Positions 53,276-62,970 are shown, counted from the stretch's first letter. The stretch is DNA of 64,000 nt from Pseudoalteromonas apostichopi (GCF_030297135.1 NZ_AP028066.1:496001-560000); one strand, 5' to 3'. Translations and numbers: made by a program. Notes: generated by a model not told the origin, from the sequence alone.

Positions 53276-53292
53276 TGGTAAGATGTGTTCTT
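53276..53292 (+). promoter_or_regulatory. Ter-like / Tus-operator motif 3
   Basis: TGGTAAGATGTGTTCTT, 215 bp upstream of tus, same orientation as motif 2. Eight bases further right is GTTGTAAAGA, which resembles part of the E. coli Ter core but may be chance. Confidence 0.5.
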
Positions 53293-53432
53293 CCTTTGTT
53301 GTAAAGAGTAAACGCATAAGAATAGTGATAACTATCTGTTTTAAATGGTTTAAACTCTTCGGTTTTAATCATTAATACTTAAAGAATTTATTAAATAACT
53401 AAATAATTACAAATACCTGAATATTGTCCTTG

Positions 53433-53454
53433 AACTTACTACGTGCAATAAGTT
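53433..53454. promoter_or_regulatory. Inverted repeat in the aroG leader
   Basis: AACTTA-N10-TAAGTT, 40 bp before the DAHP-synthase ATG; it could be a regulator site or chance. The rest of the 434-bp tus-aroG gap holds only the Ter-like motifs. Confidence 0.3.
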
Positions 53455-53494
53455 AGTTTTCGTTAACGGTCTATGTTAGGAATGAGGAAAGAAC

Positions 53495-54844
53495 ATGCAA
53501 TCGTGGAACCCAGACAGCTGGAGAAAACTGCCGATACTTCAGCAGCCAGAGTACCCAGATCAAGAAGCCCTTAAATCAGTTGAGGGACAATTAAAAAGCG
53601 CACCACCTTTAGTATTTGCTGAAGAGACGCGTAGCTTATACAAACAATTAGAAGCTGTATGTGAAGGCAGAGCTTTCTTATTACAAGGTGGTGATTGTGC
53701 AGAATCATTTAGTGACTTTAATGCTGCAAACATTCGCGATACATTTAAAACACTTTTACAGATGGCCGTTGTTTTAACTTATGGTGGTAAGTGCCCTGTA
53801 GTTAAGATCGCCCGTATGGCTGGTCAGTATGCTAAACCACGTTCGTCAGATTACGAGACAATTGATGGTGTGTCATTACCTTCGTACCGTGGTGATATCA
53901 TCAATAATTTTGAATTCACAGAGCAAGCTCGAGTACCAGATCCACAGCGTTTAATGACGGCATATCATCACAGTGCAGCAACGTTAAATCTATTACGCGC
54001 ATTTGCTCAAGGTGGCTTAGCGGATTTACACCAAGTAAACCGTTGGAACATGGGTTTTGTTGCAGCAAACCCACTTAAGGAGAAGTACCAACAGTTAGCG
54101 GATAGAATTCAAGATGCACTTGAGTTTATGGAAGTGTGTGGTATTGACTCAACTGTTGCTCCAAGCCTAAAAGAAACAGACTTATTTACATCACACGAAG
54201 CCTTATTACTAGGTTACGAAGAGGCACTTACACGCCGTGACCACTTATCAGGTGACTGGTACGATTGTTCTGCACACTTTGTTTGGATTGGTGAGCGTAC
54301 TCGACAATTAGACCACGCGCATATCGAATTCTTTAAAGGTATTAAAAACCCAATAGGCGTAAAAGTTGGCCCGGGTATGGACCCAGATGAACTTATCAAG
54401 CTTATTGATGCAGTTAACCCAGATAACATCCCTGGTCGCTTAACTTTAATCACACGAATGGGTGCTGATGTTCTTCCAGAAAAGTTACCGGCTCTCGTCC
54501 GTAAAGTACAACAAGAAGGCCGTAAAGTTATTTGGAGTTCCGATCCAATGCATGGCAATACAGAAAAAGCGAGTTCAGGTTATAAGACACGTAGCTTTAA
54601 TAATATTCTTCGTGAAATCAGCCAGTTCTTTGCAGTTCACAAGGCCGAAGGTTCTTACCCAGGTGGTGTTCACCTTGAGATGACAGGCCAACATGTAACA
54701 GAGTGTACTGGTGGTGCGTATGGATTATCAGATGAAGATTTAGCTCAACGTTACCGTACACAGTGCGACCCACGTTTAAATGCAGATCAAGTATTAGAGC
54801 TTGGTTTCTTAGTTGCTGATTTATTAAAAGACGCACGTAAGTAA
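53495..54844 (+). CDS. aroG: Class II (plant-type) DAHP synthase
   Basis: It joins phosphoenolpyruvate and erythrose 4-phosphate, the entry step of the shikimate pathway. 449 residues, class II pattern: WNPDSWRKLPILQQPEYPD, FLLQGGDCAESF (metal Cys), KIARMAGQYAKPRSS, WIGERTRQLDHAHIEF, WSSDPMHGNTEKASSGYKTR and HLEMTGQHVTECTGG. Length and N terminus match the short class II form. GAGG precedes the ATG. It uses PEP, which ppsA just downstream can supply. The symbol is by function. Confidence 0.95.
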   Translation: MQSWNPDSWRKLPILQQPEYPDQEALKSVEGQLKSAPPLVFAEETRSLYKQLEAVCEGRAFLLQGGDCAESFSDFNAANIRDTFKTLLQMAVVLTYGGKCPVVKIARMAGQYAKPRSSDYETIDGVSLPSYRGDIINNFEFTEQARVPDPQRLMTAYHHSAATLNLLRAFAQGGLADLHQVNRWNMGFVAANPLKEKYQQLADRIQDALEFMEVCGIDSTVAPSLKETDLFTSHEALLLGYEEALTRRDHLSGDWYDCSAHFVWIGERTRQLDHAHIEFFKGIKNPIGVKVGPGMDPDELIKLIDAVNPDNIPGRLTLITRMGADVLPEKLPALVRKVQQEGRKVIWSSDPMHGNTEKASSGYKTRSFNNILREISQFFAVHKAEGSYPGGVHLEMTGQHVTECTGGAYGLSDEDLAQRYRTQCDPRLNADQVLELGFLVADLLKDARK

Positions 54845-54860
54845 CATCCTAAGTTATCCA

Positions 54861-54887
54861 AAAAGGCTGCAACGTGCAGCCTTTTTA
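54861..54887. terminator. Terminator between aroG and ppsR
   Basis: AAAAGGCTGC, AACGT loop, GCAGCCTTTTT; usable by both convergent genes. Confidence 0.9.
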
Positions 54888-54907
54888 ATGTCCGATACTA
54901 AATTAAG

Positions 54908-55717
54908 TTAGTACTTACGTCTTTCAAGACCTGTATCTGATATAATTTTTGCAGATATTTCTTCAACTGAATGATGTGTTGAATTGAGATATTGAATCTT
55001 CTGTTTTTTATAAAGCATTTCTACTTCACGTACTTCAATACGACACTGTTTTAAAGACGCATATTTTGAATTCGCCATACGACGCTGTCGAATATCCGCA
55101 AGGCGAACAGGGTCAATAGTTAAACCAAATAGTTTATGTTTGTAAGCCTTTAAACATTCAGGCAAAGTGCCTCTTTCTAAATCATCTTCTGTAAGAGGGT
55201 AGTTAGCCGCTTTAATACCATATTGCAATGCTAGGTATAAGCTAGTCGGTGTTTTACCACTTCTGCTTACACCTACTAAAATAATATCTGCTTCTGAGTA
55301 GTTTTTAATATTAGCACCATCATCATTAGTCAACGCATAGTTAACTGCGTCAATGCGAAAATCATAACTTTTCTCGTGCATTGAATGAGTTCTATGTACT
55401 TTTGGTACAGGTGCAACTTCTAATTCTTGAGAAATTTTATCGCTATATTGTGATAAAAAGTCATAGCAAACCGCACAAGAAGATTTAATTATCTCACTTA
55501 GCTCATGATTAACAAAAGTAAAAAATACTAATGGCTGTTCGCCATCACGCTGTGCGGTTGAATTGATCAAGTTCTTAACTTCATTCGCTTTTTTTTCAGT
55601 TTCAACGAAAGGAATTGTTTTGTGATTAAAATCCACAGGAAACATTGATAAGGTCGCATGACCAAATACTTCAGAAGTGATTGCTGTTCCATCAGAAATA
55701 TAAAATGCAGTTCTCAT
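54908..55717 (-). CDS. ppsR: PEP synthase regulatory protein (kinase/pyrophosphorylase)
   Basis: A bifunctional ADP-dependent kinase and phosphorylase that switches PpsA off and on at a Thr next to its catalytic His. 269 residues from the ATG at 55717, since RTAFYISDGTAITSEVFGH is the family start; ten more codons are open upstream. The P-loop-like VGVSRSGKTPTSLYLA lies near residue 150. Divergent from its target ppsA. Confidence 0.95.
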   Translation of the reverse strand: MRTAFYISDGTAITSEVFGHATLSMFPVDFNHKTIPFVETEKKANEVKNLINSTAQRDGEQPLVFFTFVNHELSEIIKSSCAVCYDFLSQYSDKISQELEVAPVPKVHRTHSMHEKSYDFRIDAVNYALTNDDGANIKNYSEADIILVGVSRSGKTPTSLYLALQYGIKAANYPLTEDDLERGTLPECLKAYKHKLFGLTIDPVRLADIRQRRMANSKYASLKQCRIEVREVEMLYKKQKIQYLNSTHHSVEEISAKIISDTGLERRKY

Positions 55718-55757
55718 ATTTAACCTTTTTATTACCTTTATCTGCAAAATAGGGGCT

Positions 55758-55772
55758 TCACGGTTTACGTGA
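55758..55772. promoter_or_regulatory. Palindrome in the ppsR-ppsA divergent promoter
   Basis: TCACGGTTTACGTGA: 5-bp arms around GTTTA, 41 bp from the ppsR start and about 98 bp from the ppsA start. Possible operator; no known regulator consensus recognised. Confidence 0.4.
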
Positions 55773-55869
55773 GGTCTGTTGCCAGTGTAGAATGACTACG
55801 ACCTTTTTAGAAGGTTTTCTTTCTTAACTCTCACAGTTAGTACTACAATTTGTTTATGGAGAAAGATCC

Positions 55870-58245
55870 GTGCAAGAATACGTTCTCTGGTATCAAGAGC
55901 TTGGTATGCAAGATGTTCCACGTGTTGGCGGTAAAAACGCTTCACTGGGTGAAATGATCTCAAACCTAGCTAACGCTGGTGTTCAAGTGCCAGGTGGTTT
56001 CGCTACAACCGCTGATGCATTCAACGAGTTTCTAGAGCAATCTGGGTTAAACTCAAAAATCCACGACATTTTAGACACATTGGATGTGGATGATGTAAAT
56101 ACACTCGCTAAAGTCGGTGCCGAAATCCGCCAATGGATTATTGATACACCATTCCAACCTAACCTAGACCAAGCCATCCGCGACGCATATAGCCAATTAC
56201 ATGGCGACGCATCACAAGATGTTTCATTTGCAGTTCGCTCATCTGCTACAGCAGAAGACATGCCAGACGCTTCATTCGCAGGACAACAAGAAACGTTTTT
56301 AAACGTACGTGGTATTGATGCAGTAATGACTGCCATCAAACACGTGTTTGCCTCACTATTTAATGACCGCGCTATTTCTTACCGTGTACACCAAGGTTAT
56401 GATCACCGTGGTGTTGCATTATCAGCGGGTATCCAACGCATGGTTCGTTCAGATAAAGCAGCTTCAGGTGTTATGTTCAGTATTGATACTGAATCTGGCT
56501 TTGAAGATGTTGTATTTGTAACTTCAAGCTATGGTCTTGGTGAAATGGTTGTACAGGGTGCTGTAAACCCAGATGAATTTTATGTTCACAAACCAACACT
56601 TGCTAACGGTAAACCTGCTGTAGTTCGCCGTAATATTGGTTCAAAAGCAATCCAAATGATTTACTCTGCGGATGAATCACACGGTAAGCAAGTTGAAATT
56701 GTTGATGTAGATTCTTCGCTTTCAAACAAATTCTCAATCACAGATGCTGAAGTTCAAGAACTTGCAAAGCAAGCTGTGATCATTGAAAAACACTACGGTC
56801 GTCCAATGGACATCGAGTGGGCAAAAGACGGTAACGACGGTAAGCTTTACATCGTTCAAGCGCGTCCAGAAACAGTTCGTTCAAACGAAGACGCTAACGT
56901 AATGGAGCGTTTCCAATTAAATGGTACAAGCACAGTTGTTGCTGAAGGCCGTGCAATTGGCCATAAAATTGGTTCAGGTACAGTTCGCGTACTAGATTCA
57001 ATTGACGAAATGGACAAAGTACAACAAGGTGACATTCTAGTTACTGACATGACTGACCCAGACTGGGAGCCAATCATGAAACGTGCCGCTGCGATTGTTA
57101 CAAACCGTGGTGGCCGTACTTGTCACGCAGCGATCATTGCTCGTGAATTAGGTATTCCTGCTGTTGTTGGTTGTGGTAATGCAACTGATTTAATTAAAGC
57201 AGGCCAAGATGTAACAGTATCGTGTGCCGAAGGTGATACAGGTTACATCTACGAAGGTATTTTAGATTACGAAGTACTTACTTCACGCGTTGATGAAATG
57301 CCAGAATTGCCAATGAAAGTTATGATGAACGTGGGTAACCCTGATCGTGCATTTGACTTTGCACGTTTACCGCATGCTGGTGTTGGTCTTGCTCGTGTTG
57401 AATTCGTAATCAACCGTATGATTGGTGTTCACCCTAAAGCGCTTCTTAATTTTGATGCGCAATCTGATGAGCTTAAAGCTGAAATTTCAGAAATGATGGC
57501 TGGTTATGAATCGCCAGTTGAATTCTATATTTCTAAGCTTGTTGAAGGTATTGCAACACTAGGTTGTGCGTTTGCACCAGAGCGTGTAATTGTTCGTATG
57601 TCTGACTTCAAGTCAAACGAATATGCGAACCTTGTTGGCGGCCAGCAATATGAGCCGGAAGAAGAAAACCCAATGATTGGTTTCCGTGGTGCAGCACGTT
57701 ATATCTCTGAAGATTTCCGTGACTGTTTCGCGCTAGAGTGTGAAGCGATTAAACGTGTTCGTAACGAAATGGGTATGACTAATATCGAAATCATGATCCC
57801 ATTTGTTCGTACACTTGAAGAAGGTAAACGCGTTATTGAACTACTTGAAGAACATGGCCTTAAACGTGGCGAAAATGGTCTTAAAGTAATCATGATGTGT
57901 GAATTACCATCAAACGCTTTACTAGCAGATGAGTTCTTAGAGTATTTCGATGGTTTCTCTATCGGTTCAAACGATTTAACTCAGTTAACATTAGGTCTTG
58001 ACCGTGATTCTGGTTTAATTGCACATCTATTTGATGAGCGTAACCCTGCAATCAAGAAACTATTATCAATGGCAATTCAAACTGCTAAAGCAAAAGGCAA
58101 ATACGTAGGTATATGTGGTCAAGGTCCTTCAGATCATGAAGATTTTGCAGCTTGGTTAGTTGAGCAGGGTATTGATTCTGTCTCTCTAAACCCTGATACA
58201 GTATTAGAAACTTGGTTATATCTTGCTAAGAAATTAGCAGACTAA
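55870..58245 (+). CDS. ppsA: Phosphoenolpyruvate synthase
   Basis: It makes PEP from pyruvate and ATP in gluconeogenesis. 791 residues, GTG start with GGAGAAAG before it. N-terminal ATP domain (VGGKNASLGEM, AVRSSATAEDMPDASFAGQQETFLNV), the phosphohistidine domain with TNRGGRTCHAAI (His419, preceded by the Thr target of PpsR), and the C-terminal PEP barrel ending GICGQGPSDHEDFAAWLVEQGIDSVSLNPD. Length equals E. coli PpsA. Regulated by the divergent ppsR product. Confidence 0.97.
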   Translation: MQEYVLWYQELGMQDVPRVGGKNASLGEMISNLANAGVQVPGGFATTADAFNEFLEQSGLNSKIHDILDTLDVDDVNTLAKVGAEIRQWIIDTPFQPNLDQAIRDAYSQLHGDASQDVSFAVRSSATAEDMPDASFAGQQETFLNVRGIDAVMTAIKHVFASLFNDRAISYRVHQGYDHRGVALSAGIQRMVRSDKAASGVMFSIDTESGFEDVVFVTSSYGLGEMVVQGAVNPDEFYVHKPTLANGKPAVVRRNIGSKAIQMIYSADESHGKQVEIVDVDSSLSNKFSITDAEVQELAKQAVIIEKHYGRPMDIEWAKDGNDGKLYIVQARPETVRSNEDANVMERFQLNGTSTVVAEGRAIGHKIGSGTVRVLDSIDEMDKVQQGDILVTDMTDPDWEPIMKRAAAIVTNRGGRTCHAAIIARELGIPAVVGCGNATDLIKAGQDVTVSCAEGDTGYIYEGILDYEVLTSRVDEMPELPMKVMMNVGNPDRAFDFARLPHAGVGLARVEFVINRMIGVHPKALLNFDAQSDELKAEISEMMAGYESPVEFYISKLVEGIATLGCAFAPERVIVRMSDFKSNEYANLVGGQQYEPEEENPMIGFRGAARYISEDFRDCFALECEAIKRVRNEMGMTNIEIMIPFVRTLEEGKRVIELLEEHGLKRGENGLKVIMMCELPSNALLADEFLEYFDGFSIGSNDLTQLTLGLDRDSGLIAHLFDERNPAIKKLLSMAIQTAKAKGKYVGICGQGPSDHEDFAAWLVEQGIDSVSLNPDTVLETWLYLAKKLAD

Positions 58246-58280
58246 GTACTTTATTTATCTAAAATAAAGATTCTAATATA

Positions 58281-58310
58281 AAAAATGCCAGCATTTAGCT
58301 GGCATTTTTG
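58281..58310. terminator. Terminator between ppsA and 58326
   Basis: AAAAATGCCAGC, ATTTA loop, GCTGGCATTTTTG; symmetrical for two convergent genes. Confidence 0.9.
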
Positions 58311-58325
58311 TTACTCAATTAGAAA

Positions 58326-58535
58326 TCAGCGAGCAAGTTTTTTATCTATATAAGCACATGACTTAGTAAGTGCCTTTTGGCACAAGGCTAAATAATCACG
58401 CGCTTTAGGATAATAAAAAGATAAACAGAAAAGTCCGGCAATAAAAAAGATCAGCGACGGTCCGGGAATAATAACAAAAACTAATCCCAATAACATGCAT
58501 AAAGCACCTAAACTGATTAATGCAATTTTTTTCAT
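58326..58535 (-). CDS. Small membrane protein, PGPGW-like
   Basis: 69 residues, two closely spaced hydrophobic helices around a VIIPGPSLIFFIAGLFCLSFYYP motif, then a basic tail with KARDYLALCQKAL. It resembles the PGPGW putative transmembrane family. Function unknown. Monocistronic between ppsA and ydiJ. Confidence 0.72.
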   Translation of the reverse strand: MKKIALISLGALCMLLGLVFVIIPGPSLIFFIAGLFCLSFYYPKARDYLALCQKALTKSCAYIDKKLAR

Positions 58536-58682
58536 CTGTCTATCTCATTTGCTGCTTTATTACACAGTATAAAAGCATTACTCCCGAAATCGATAAAAAG
58601 AGTGTTACAAACTGTAAAATCTTCAATTTATCTTAGCTATTAGCATGATATAATTTGCAAAATGCCTTAATTTATCACCGTC

Positions 58683-61600
58683 ATGATAGCAACAATAAGC
58701 CAACAACAAGCTGCCACAGAACTCGTATCTAATTACTTAGAAACAATTAAAAAACAAGGTTTTAGTGGTGATACCGATGCAAGCTTTTCTACACGTTTAA
58801 GTTTATCGACCGATAACAGCGTTTATCAACAAGTACCTCAAGGTGTCATCTTTCCAAAGTCAGCAAAAGACATACAACTTGCTATGCAAATTGCGTCACG
58901 TGATCCGTTTTTATCACTGACTTTTGGTCCACGTGGTGGTGGTACGGGTACTAATGGCCAATCGCTAACGCCAGGAATAGTTGTTGATTTATCTCGCTAT
59001 ATGCGTGAAATCTTAGAAATCAATGTCGAAGAAAACTGGGTGCGCGTTCAAACTGGTGTAATAAAAGACCAATTAAATGACTTTTTACGTCCTTACGGTT
59101 TTTTCTTTGCACCTGATCTGTCAACTAGTAACCGAGCAACAATTGGTGGAATGATAAATACAGACGCCTCAGGTCAAGGCTCTTTAGTTTATGGCAAAAC
59201 AAGTGATCATGTTTTAGGCCTTACTACTTATCTTGTTGATGGAACAGAAATGTCTACAACACCTATGAGCGTTGAAAAAGCAAAAATAATTGCTGAACAA
59301 AACACAACCATAGGTAAATTATATAAAACAGTTATCGATATTGGCCTTGAGAACCGTGATGCTATTTTAGAAAAGTTCCCGCGTTTAAACCGCTTTCTTA
59401 CCGGCTACGATTTAGAACATATTTTTTCTGATGATTTACAAACCTTTGATATGAGCCGATTAATTACTGGCTCTGAAGGATCATTAGGTATTGTAACTGA
59501 AGCAAAACTAAACATTACACCAATTGCAGAATTTAAGACTTTAATTAACATTAAATATGATAGCTTTGACTCTGCTCTGCGTCATTCACCATTCTTAGTT
59601 GCAGCAAATGCAACTTCTGTAGAAACTGTCGACAGTAAAGTACTTAACCTTGCTCGTGAAGATATTATTTGGCACTCAGTATCGGACTTAATAACCGATG
59701 TTGAAAACAGAGAAATGCAAGGACTCAACATGGTTGAGTTTAATGCTGTTTCACCTGAAGATATTAAAGATAAAGTAGATACTCTTTGCAAGTTACTTGA
59801 TGAATGTGTTGAAAAACAAACTAATGGGGTGATCGGTTATCAGTTAACGAATGACAAAGCTGATATTTTAAAAATTTATGCAATGCGTAAAAAATCAGTA
59901 GGCCTTTTAGGTAATGTAAAAGGCAGTCAAAAACCGTTAGCTTTTGCTGAAGATACTGCGGTTCCACCAGAAAACTTAGCCGATTTTATAGTCGAGTTTC
60001 GTGAACTTCTCGATAAACACAACCTACAATATGGTATGTTCGGCCATGTTGATGCTGGCGTATTACATGTTCGACCAGCTCTTGATATGTGCGACCCTGA
60101 ACAAGAAAAATTACTTCGACATATTTCAGATGAAGTCGTTAAACTTACTGCCAAATATGGCGGCTTAATGTGGGGTGAGCATGGCAAAGGGTATCGTAGT
60201 GAATATGGCCCTGAATTTTTTGGCGAACATTTATTTACACAATTAAGAAAAATTAAAGCGGCATTTGATCCAAATAATAGAGTAAATCCAGGTAAAATCT
60301 GTACTCCACTTGAAAGTAAAGACTCACTAGTTTCTGTTGATGATCAAAAGCGAGCTTGGTTCGACAAAGAAATTTCTATCGATGTTAAAACAGAATTTAA
60401 TAACGCTATGACCTGTAACGGTAATGGCCTGTGTTTTAACTATGACGAAAAATCACCAATGTGCCCATCTTATAAAGTTACTGGTGACCGCCGTTATTCA
60501 CCAAAAGGGCGCGCAAGTTTAATGCGTGAATGGCTACGACTTCAAGAGTCAGAAAATATTGATTTGCTCAATGTTGAAAAAGAATTGATCAATGGCGAAG
60601 TCATCACTTGGTGGGAGCGCTATCAACATAGTCGTGATAAGAAAAAGGGCGTTTATGATTTCTCTCACGAGGTGAAAGAATCTATGGACGAATGTTTAGC
60701 TTGTAAAGCATGTACCACTGCATGCCCAATCAAAGTGGATGTTCCAACATTTCGTTCAAGGTTTTTAAATTTCTATCACAGTTATTATGCACGACCAGCT
60801 AAGGATTACTTAGTTGCGGGTATCGAGCAAACTGCACCTGTTATGGCAAAATTTGCTAAAGTTGTTAACCCAATAGTAAACACTAAACTTGTTTCTGGGT
60901 TAATCAAAAATACGATTGGTTATGTTGATACGCCCAGTTTAAGCGTCCCGCAACTTTCAAAACGTATTTCAAAAGAGCAGCATTTCAATTTTGAATTACT
61001 TAATTCGCTTTCAAAAGAAGAGCAAGCCGAATATGTACTGATAGTACAAGATCCATTTACTAGTTTTTATGAAGCCGAATTAGTCGAAAGCTTTATTAAA
61101 GTAATTAAAGCGTTAGGCAAAAAACCAATGCTATTACCTTTTAAACCAAATGGTAAAGCACAGCATGTGAAAGGGTTTTTAAATGAATTTAGAACAACAG
61201 CAAAAAATGCTGCTGAGTTTTTAAATTCACTGAGTGAAATCAATGCACCATTAGTTGGACTCGATGCTTCTTTGGTTATGTGTTACCGAGATGAATATGT
61301 ATCAATCTTAAAAGAAGACCGTGGTGATTTTAAAGTTGAACTTGCCCATGAATGGCTTCAAACGCAAAACTTCAAACAAGTTTCACTTACCACTAATAAG
61401 ACTTCGCCATTTAAGCTGTTAAGTCATTGTACTGAAACAACAGCAATGCCAAATGCGTCTAAAGTTTGGCAAACTATTTTTGCTGACCTGAATTTACAAT
61501 TAGACACAACAAGTACTGGTTGTTGCGGAATGGCAGGAACCTATGGCCACGAAAAACAGAACCAAGAAAATTCACGCGCACTTTATGAAATGAGTTGGCA

Positions 61601-61727
61601 ACCAATTGTTGCCGACAATGAACCTGAAACAATTTTAGCAACAGGGTTCTCATGTCGCAGCCAAGTAAAGCGCTATGAAAAATTCAAACCAAAACATCCA
61701 TTACAATTAATTGCTGAGCTACTTTAA
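58683..61727 (+). CDS. ydiJ: FAD/Fe-S D-2-hydroxyacid dehydrogenase YdiJ
   Basis: 1014 residues (E. coli YdiJ 1018), a fusion. The PCMH-type FAD domain has TFGPRGGGTGTNGQS at about residue 80, then the FAD-oxidase C-terminal domain. The Fe-S segment has CNGNGLCFNYDEKSPMCPSY and ECLACKACTTACPIKVD (about residue 670). The C-terminal CCG part includes STGCCGMAGTYGHE. It oxidises D-2-hydroxyacids such as D-2-hydroxyglutarate or D-lactate and passes electrons to quinone, at the inner membrane. The best start is the ATG at 58683, although no strong ribosome site is seen. Confidence 0.93.
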   Translation: MIATISQQQAATELVSNYLETIKKQGFSGDTDASFSTRLSLSTDNSVYQQVPQGVIFPKSAKDIQLAMQIASRDPFLSLTFGPRGGGTGTNGQSLTPGIVVDLSRYMREILEINVEENWVRVQTGVIKDQLNDFLRPYGFFFAPDLSTSNRATIGGMINTDASGQGSLVYGKTSDHVLGLTTYLVDGTEMSTTPMSVEKAKIIAEQNTTIGKLYKTVIDIGLENRDAILEKFPRLNRFLTGYDLEHIFSDDLQTFDMSRLITGSEGSLGIVTEAKLNITPIAEFKTLINIKYDSFDSALRHSPFLVAANATSVETVDSKVLNLAREDIIWHSVSDLITDVENREMQGLNMVEFNAVSPEDIKDKVDTLCKLLDECVEKQTNGVIGYQLTNDKADILKIYAMRKKSVGLLGNVKGSQKPLAFAEDTAVPPENLADFIVEFRELLDKHNLQYGMFGHVDAGVLHVRPALDMCDPEQEKLLRHISDEVVKLTAKYGGLMWGEHGKGYRSEYGPEFFGEHLFTQLRKIKAAFDPNNRVNPGKICTPLESKDSLVSVDDQKRAWFDKEISIDVKTEFNNAMTCNGNGLCFNYDEKSPMCPSYKVTGDRRYSPKGRASLMREWLRLQESENIDLLNVEKELINGEVITWWERYQHSRDKKKGVYDFSHEVKESMDECLACKACTTACPIKVDVPTFRSRFLNFYHSYYARPAKDYLVAGIEQTAPVMAKFAKVVNPIVNTKLVSGLIKNTIGYVDTPSLSVPQLSKRISKEQHFNFELLNSLSKEEQAEYVLIVQDPFTSFYEAELVESFIKVIKALGKKPMLLPFKPNGKAQHVKGFLNEFRTTAKNAAEFLNSLSEINAPLVGLDASLVMCYRDEYVSILKEDRGDFKVELAHEWLQTQNFKQVSLTTNKTSPFKLLSHCTETTAMPNASKVWQTIFADLNLQLDTTSTGCCGMAGTYGHEKQNQENSRALYEMSWQPIVADNEPETILATGFSCRSQVKRYEKFKPKHPLQLIAELL

Positions 61728-61757
61728 AAATTAAAGTGCTATTAAATTCATTAAAAA

Positions 61758-61789
61758 AATAAAGGCGCTTAACGCGCCTTTATTTTTGG
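61758..61789. terminator. Terminator between ydiJ and the antiporter gene
   Basis: AATAAAGGCGC, TTAAC loop, GCGCCTTTATTTTT; overlaps the last bases of the antiporter gene and serves both convergent genes. Confidence 0.85.
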
Positions 61790-62970
61790 TAACTTTTTGC
61801 AATTGGCTTGGTACTCATGCCATGAATAAATACACTAAATAAAATTGTCGTTAATGTCACTGTAGCAATTTGTTCTTTGTTCACAATTGCTGTGTCCATA
61901 ACCATTAAAGTAAAAACAATAGACGCTAAACCTCGAGGACCAAACCAAGCAAAAGTAAATTTGTCTTTGAAATTTAAATTAGTGAATATAAGCGAAATTA
62001 AAACTGGCACAATTCTAAAAATCGTTACGCTTAGTAAGGCATAAAATACAATTGGCCATGTAATATCATTCACAATTAAGTGCCCACAAACAAAACCGAA
62101 TAAACACCAAATAAGTAGTGCAACAAATTCAGCGATATGTTCAGAGTCTTTAACTAATGTTGAACGAATTTTTTTAGGTGCTAAGTAATCAAATAATAGT
62201 CCCGCTACAAAAACGGCAATAAAACCACTACCATGAAAATTTTGTGTTAAAGAGAAAATAGCCATTACCAAGCCAATTAATAAAAATGGGCTGCTGTTAT
62301 TTGCAAAATAATGACGTGCTAATGCAATTTTTAAAAGAGGTATAAACACAGCCATAGACACGCCGGCAATAACGAGTGCGACTCCTAATTCTCGACCAAA
62401 AACGAGTAGGGTATCAATCGTTGTTACTGCACTCTCTGGATTTTGTGCTAATAAAAGTAGAACTAAGAATATTGGTACGCAAAGTCCATCGTTCAAACCA
62501 CTCTCAGTATTTATACCTTCGCGAACATTTTCAGGTACAGATGTGGATTCTAAAATGCCTTTACTAAGAGCTGCATCAGTCGGCGTTAAAATAATAGCAA
62601 TCAAAGCAGATTGAAAAAGTGATAACTCAGAAAAGAAAAACAACGCACCTGCAACACCTAATAGTAATGTCATTGGCAAAGCTACAAAAAGTAAAAGACT
62701 AGGATATTGATAACTATGTTTTAATACTGCCAGTTTTGATTTTGCTGCATCGGTAAATAAAAAAATACTTAGAGTTAATTCAACTAAAGGTAATATTTCA
62801 CTGAGTCCCGCTTCACCTAATTTGAACTCACTAGGCAAAAAGTAAGACATAGCGATGCCAACTAGAACAAAAAACATTGGCCCGGTTATTTCTGTTCGTT
62901 CTAACTGACGAATTGTCAGTGAGTAAAATAACAAAGCTAAACCAACTAATGCGAGTATAGTATATTCCAT
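61780..62970 (-). CDS. Na+(K+)/H+ antiporter, CPA1/NhaP type
   Basis: 396 residues, about 12 transmembrane helices. ALIAIILTPTDAALSKGILES and INTESGLNDGLCVPIFLVLLLL (the ND ion-binding motif) and FAWFGPRGLASIVFTLMVMD are typical of NhaP-like CPA1 exchangers. No long cytoplasmic C-terminal tail. It moves Na+ or K+ out against protons, useful in a marine host. Its start overlaps the stop of the upstream recombinase by one base. Confidence 0.9.
   Translation of the reverse strand: MEYTILALVGLALLFYSLTIRQLERTEITGPMFFVLVGIAMSYFLPSEFKLGEAGLSEILPLVELTLSIFLFTDAAKSKLAVLKHSYQYPSLLLFVALPMTLLLGVAGALFFFSELSLFQSALIAIILTPTDAALSKGILESTSVPENVREGINTESGLNDGLCVPIFLVLLLLAQNPESAVTTIDTLLVFGRELGVALVIAGVSMAVFIPLLKIALARHYFANNSSPFLLIGLVMAIFSLTQNFHGSGFIAVFVAGLLFDYLAPKKIRSTLVKDSEHIAEFVALLIWCLFGFVCGHLIVNDITWPIVFYALLSVTIFRIVPVLISLIFTNLNFKDKFTFAWFGPRGLASIVFTLMVMDTAIVNKEQIATVTLTTILFSVFIHGMSTKPIAKSYQK

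Noticed and set aside
53298..53307. GTTGTAAAGA as an E. coli-type Ter core
   Set aside because: Matches 8 of 10 bases of the core only and occurs once; the repeated TAWGATGTGTTCTT motif is the better candidate.
61047..61061. GATCCATTTACTAG in ydiJ as an iteron
   Set aside because: Spacing between GATC and TTACTA is too short and the end base differs.
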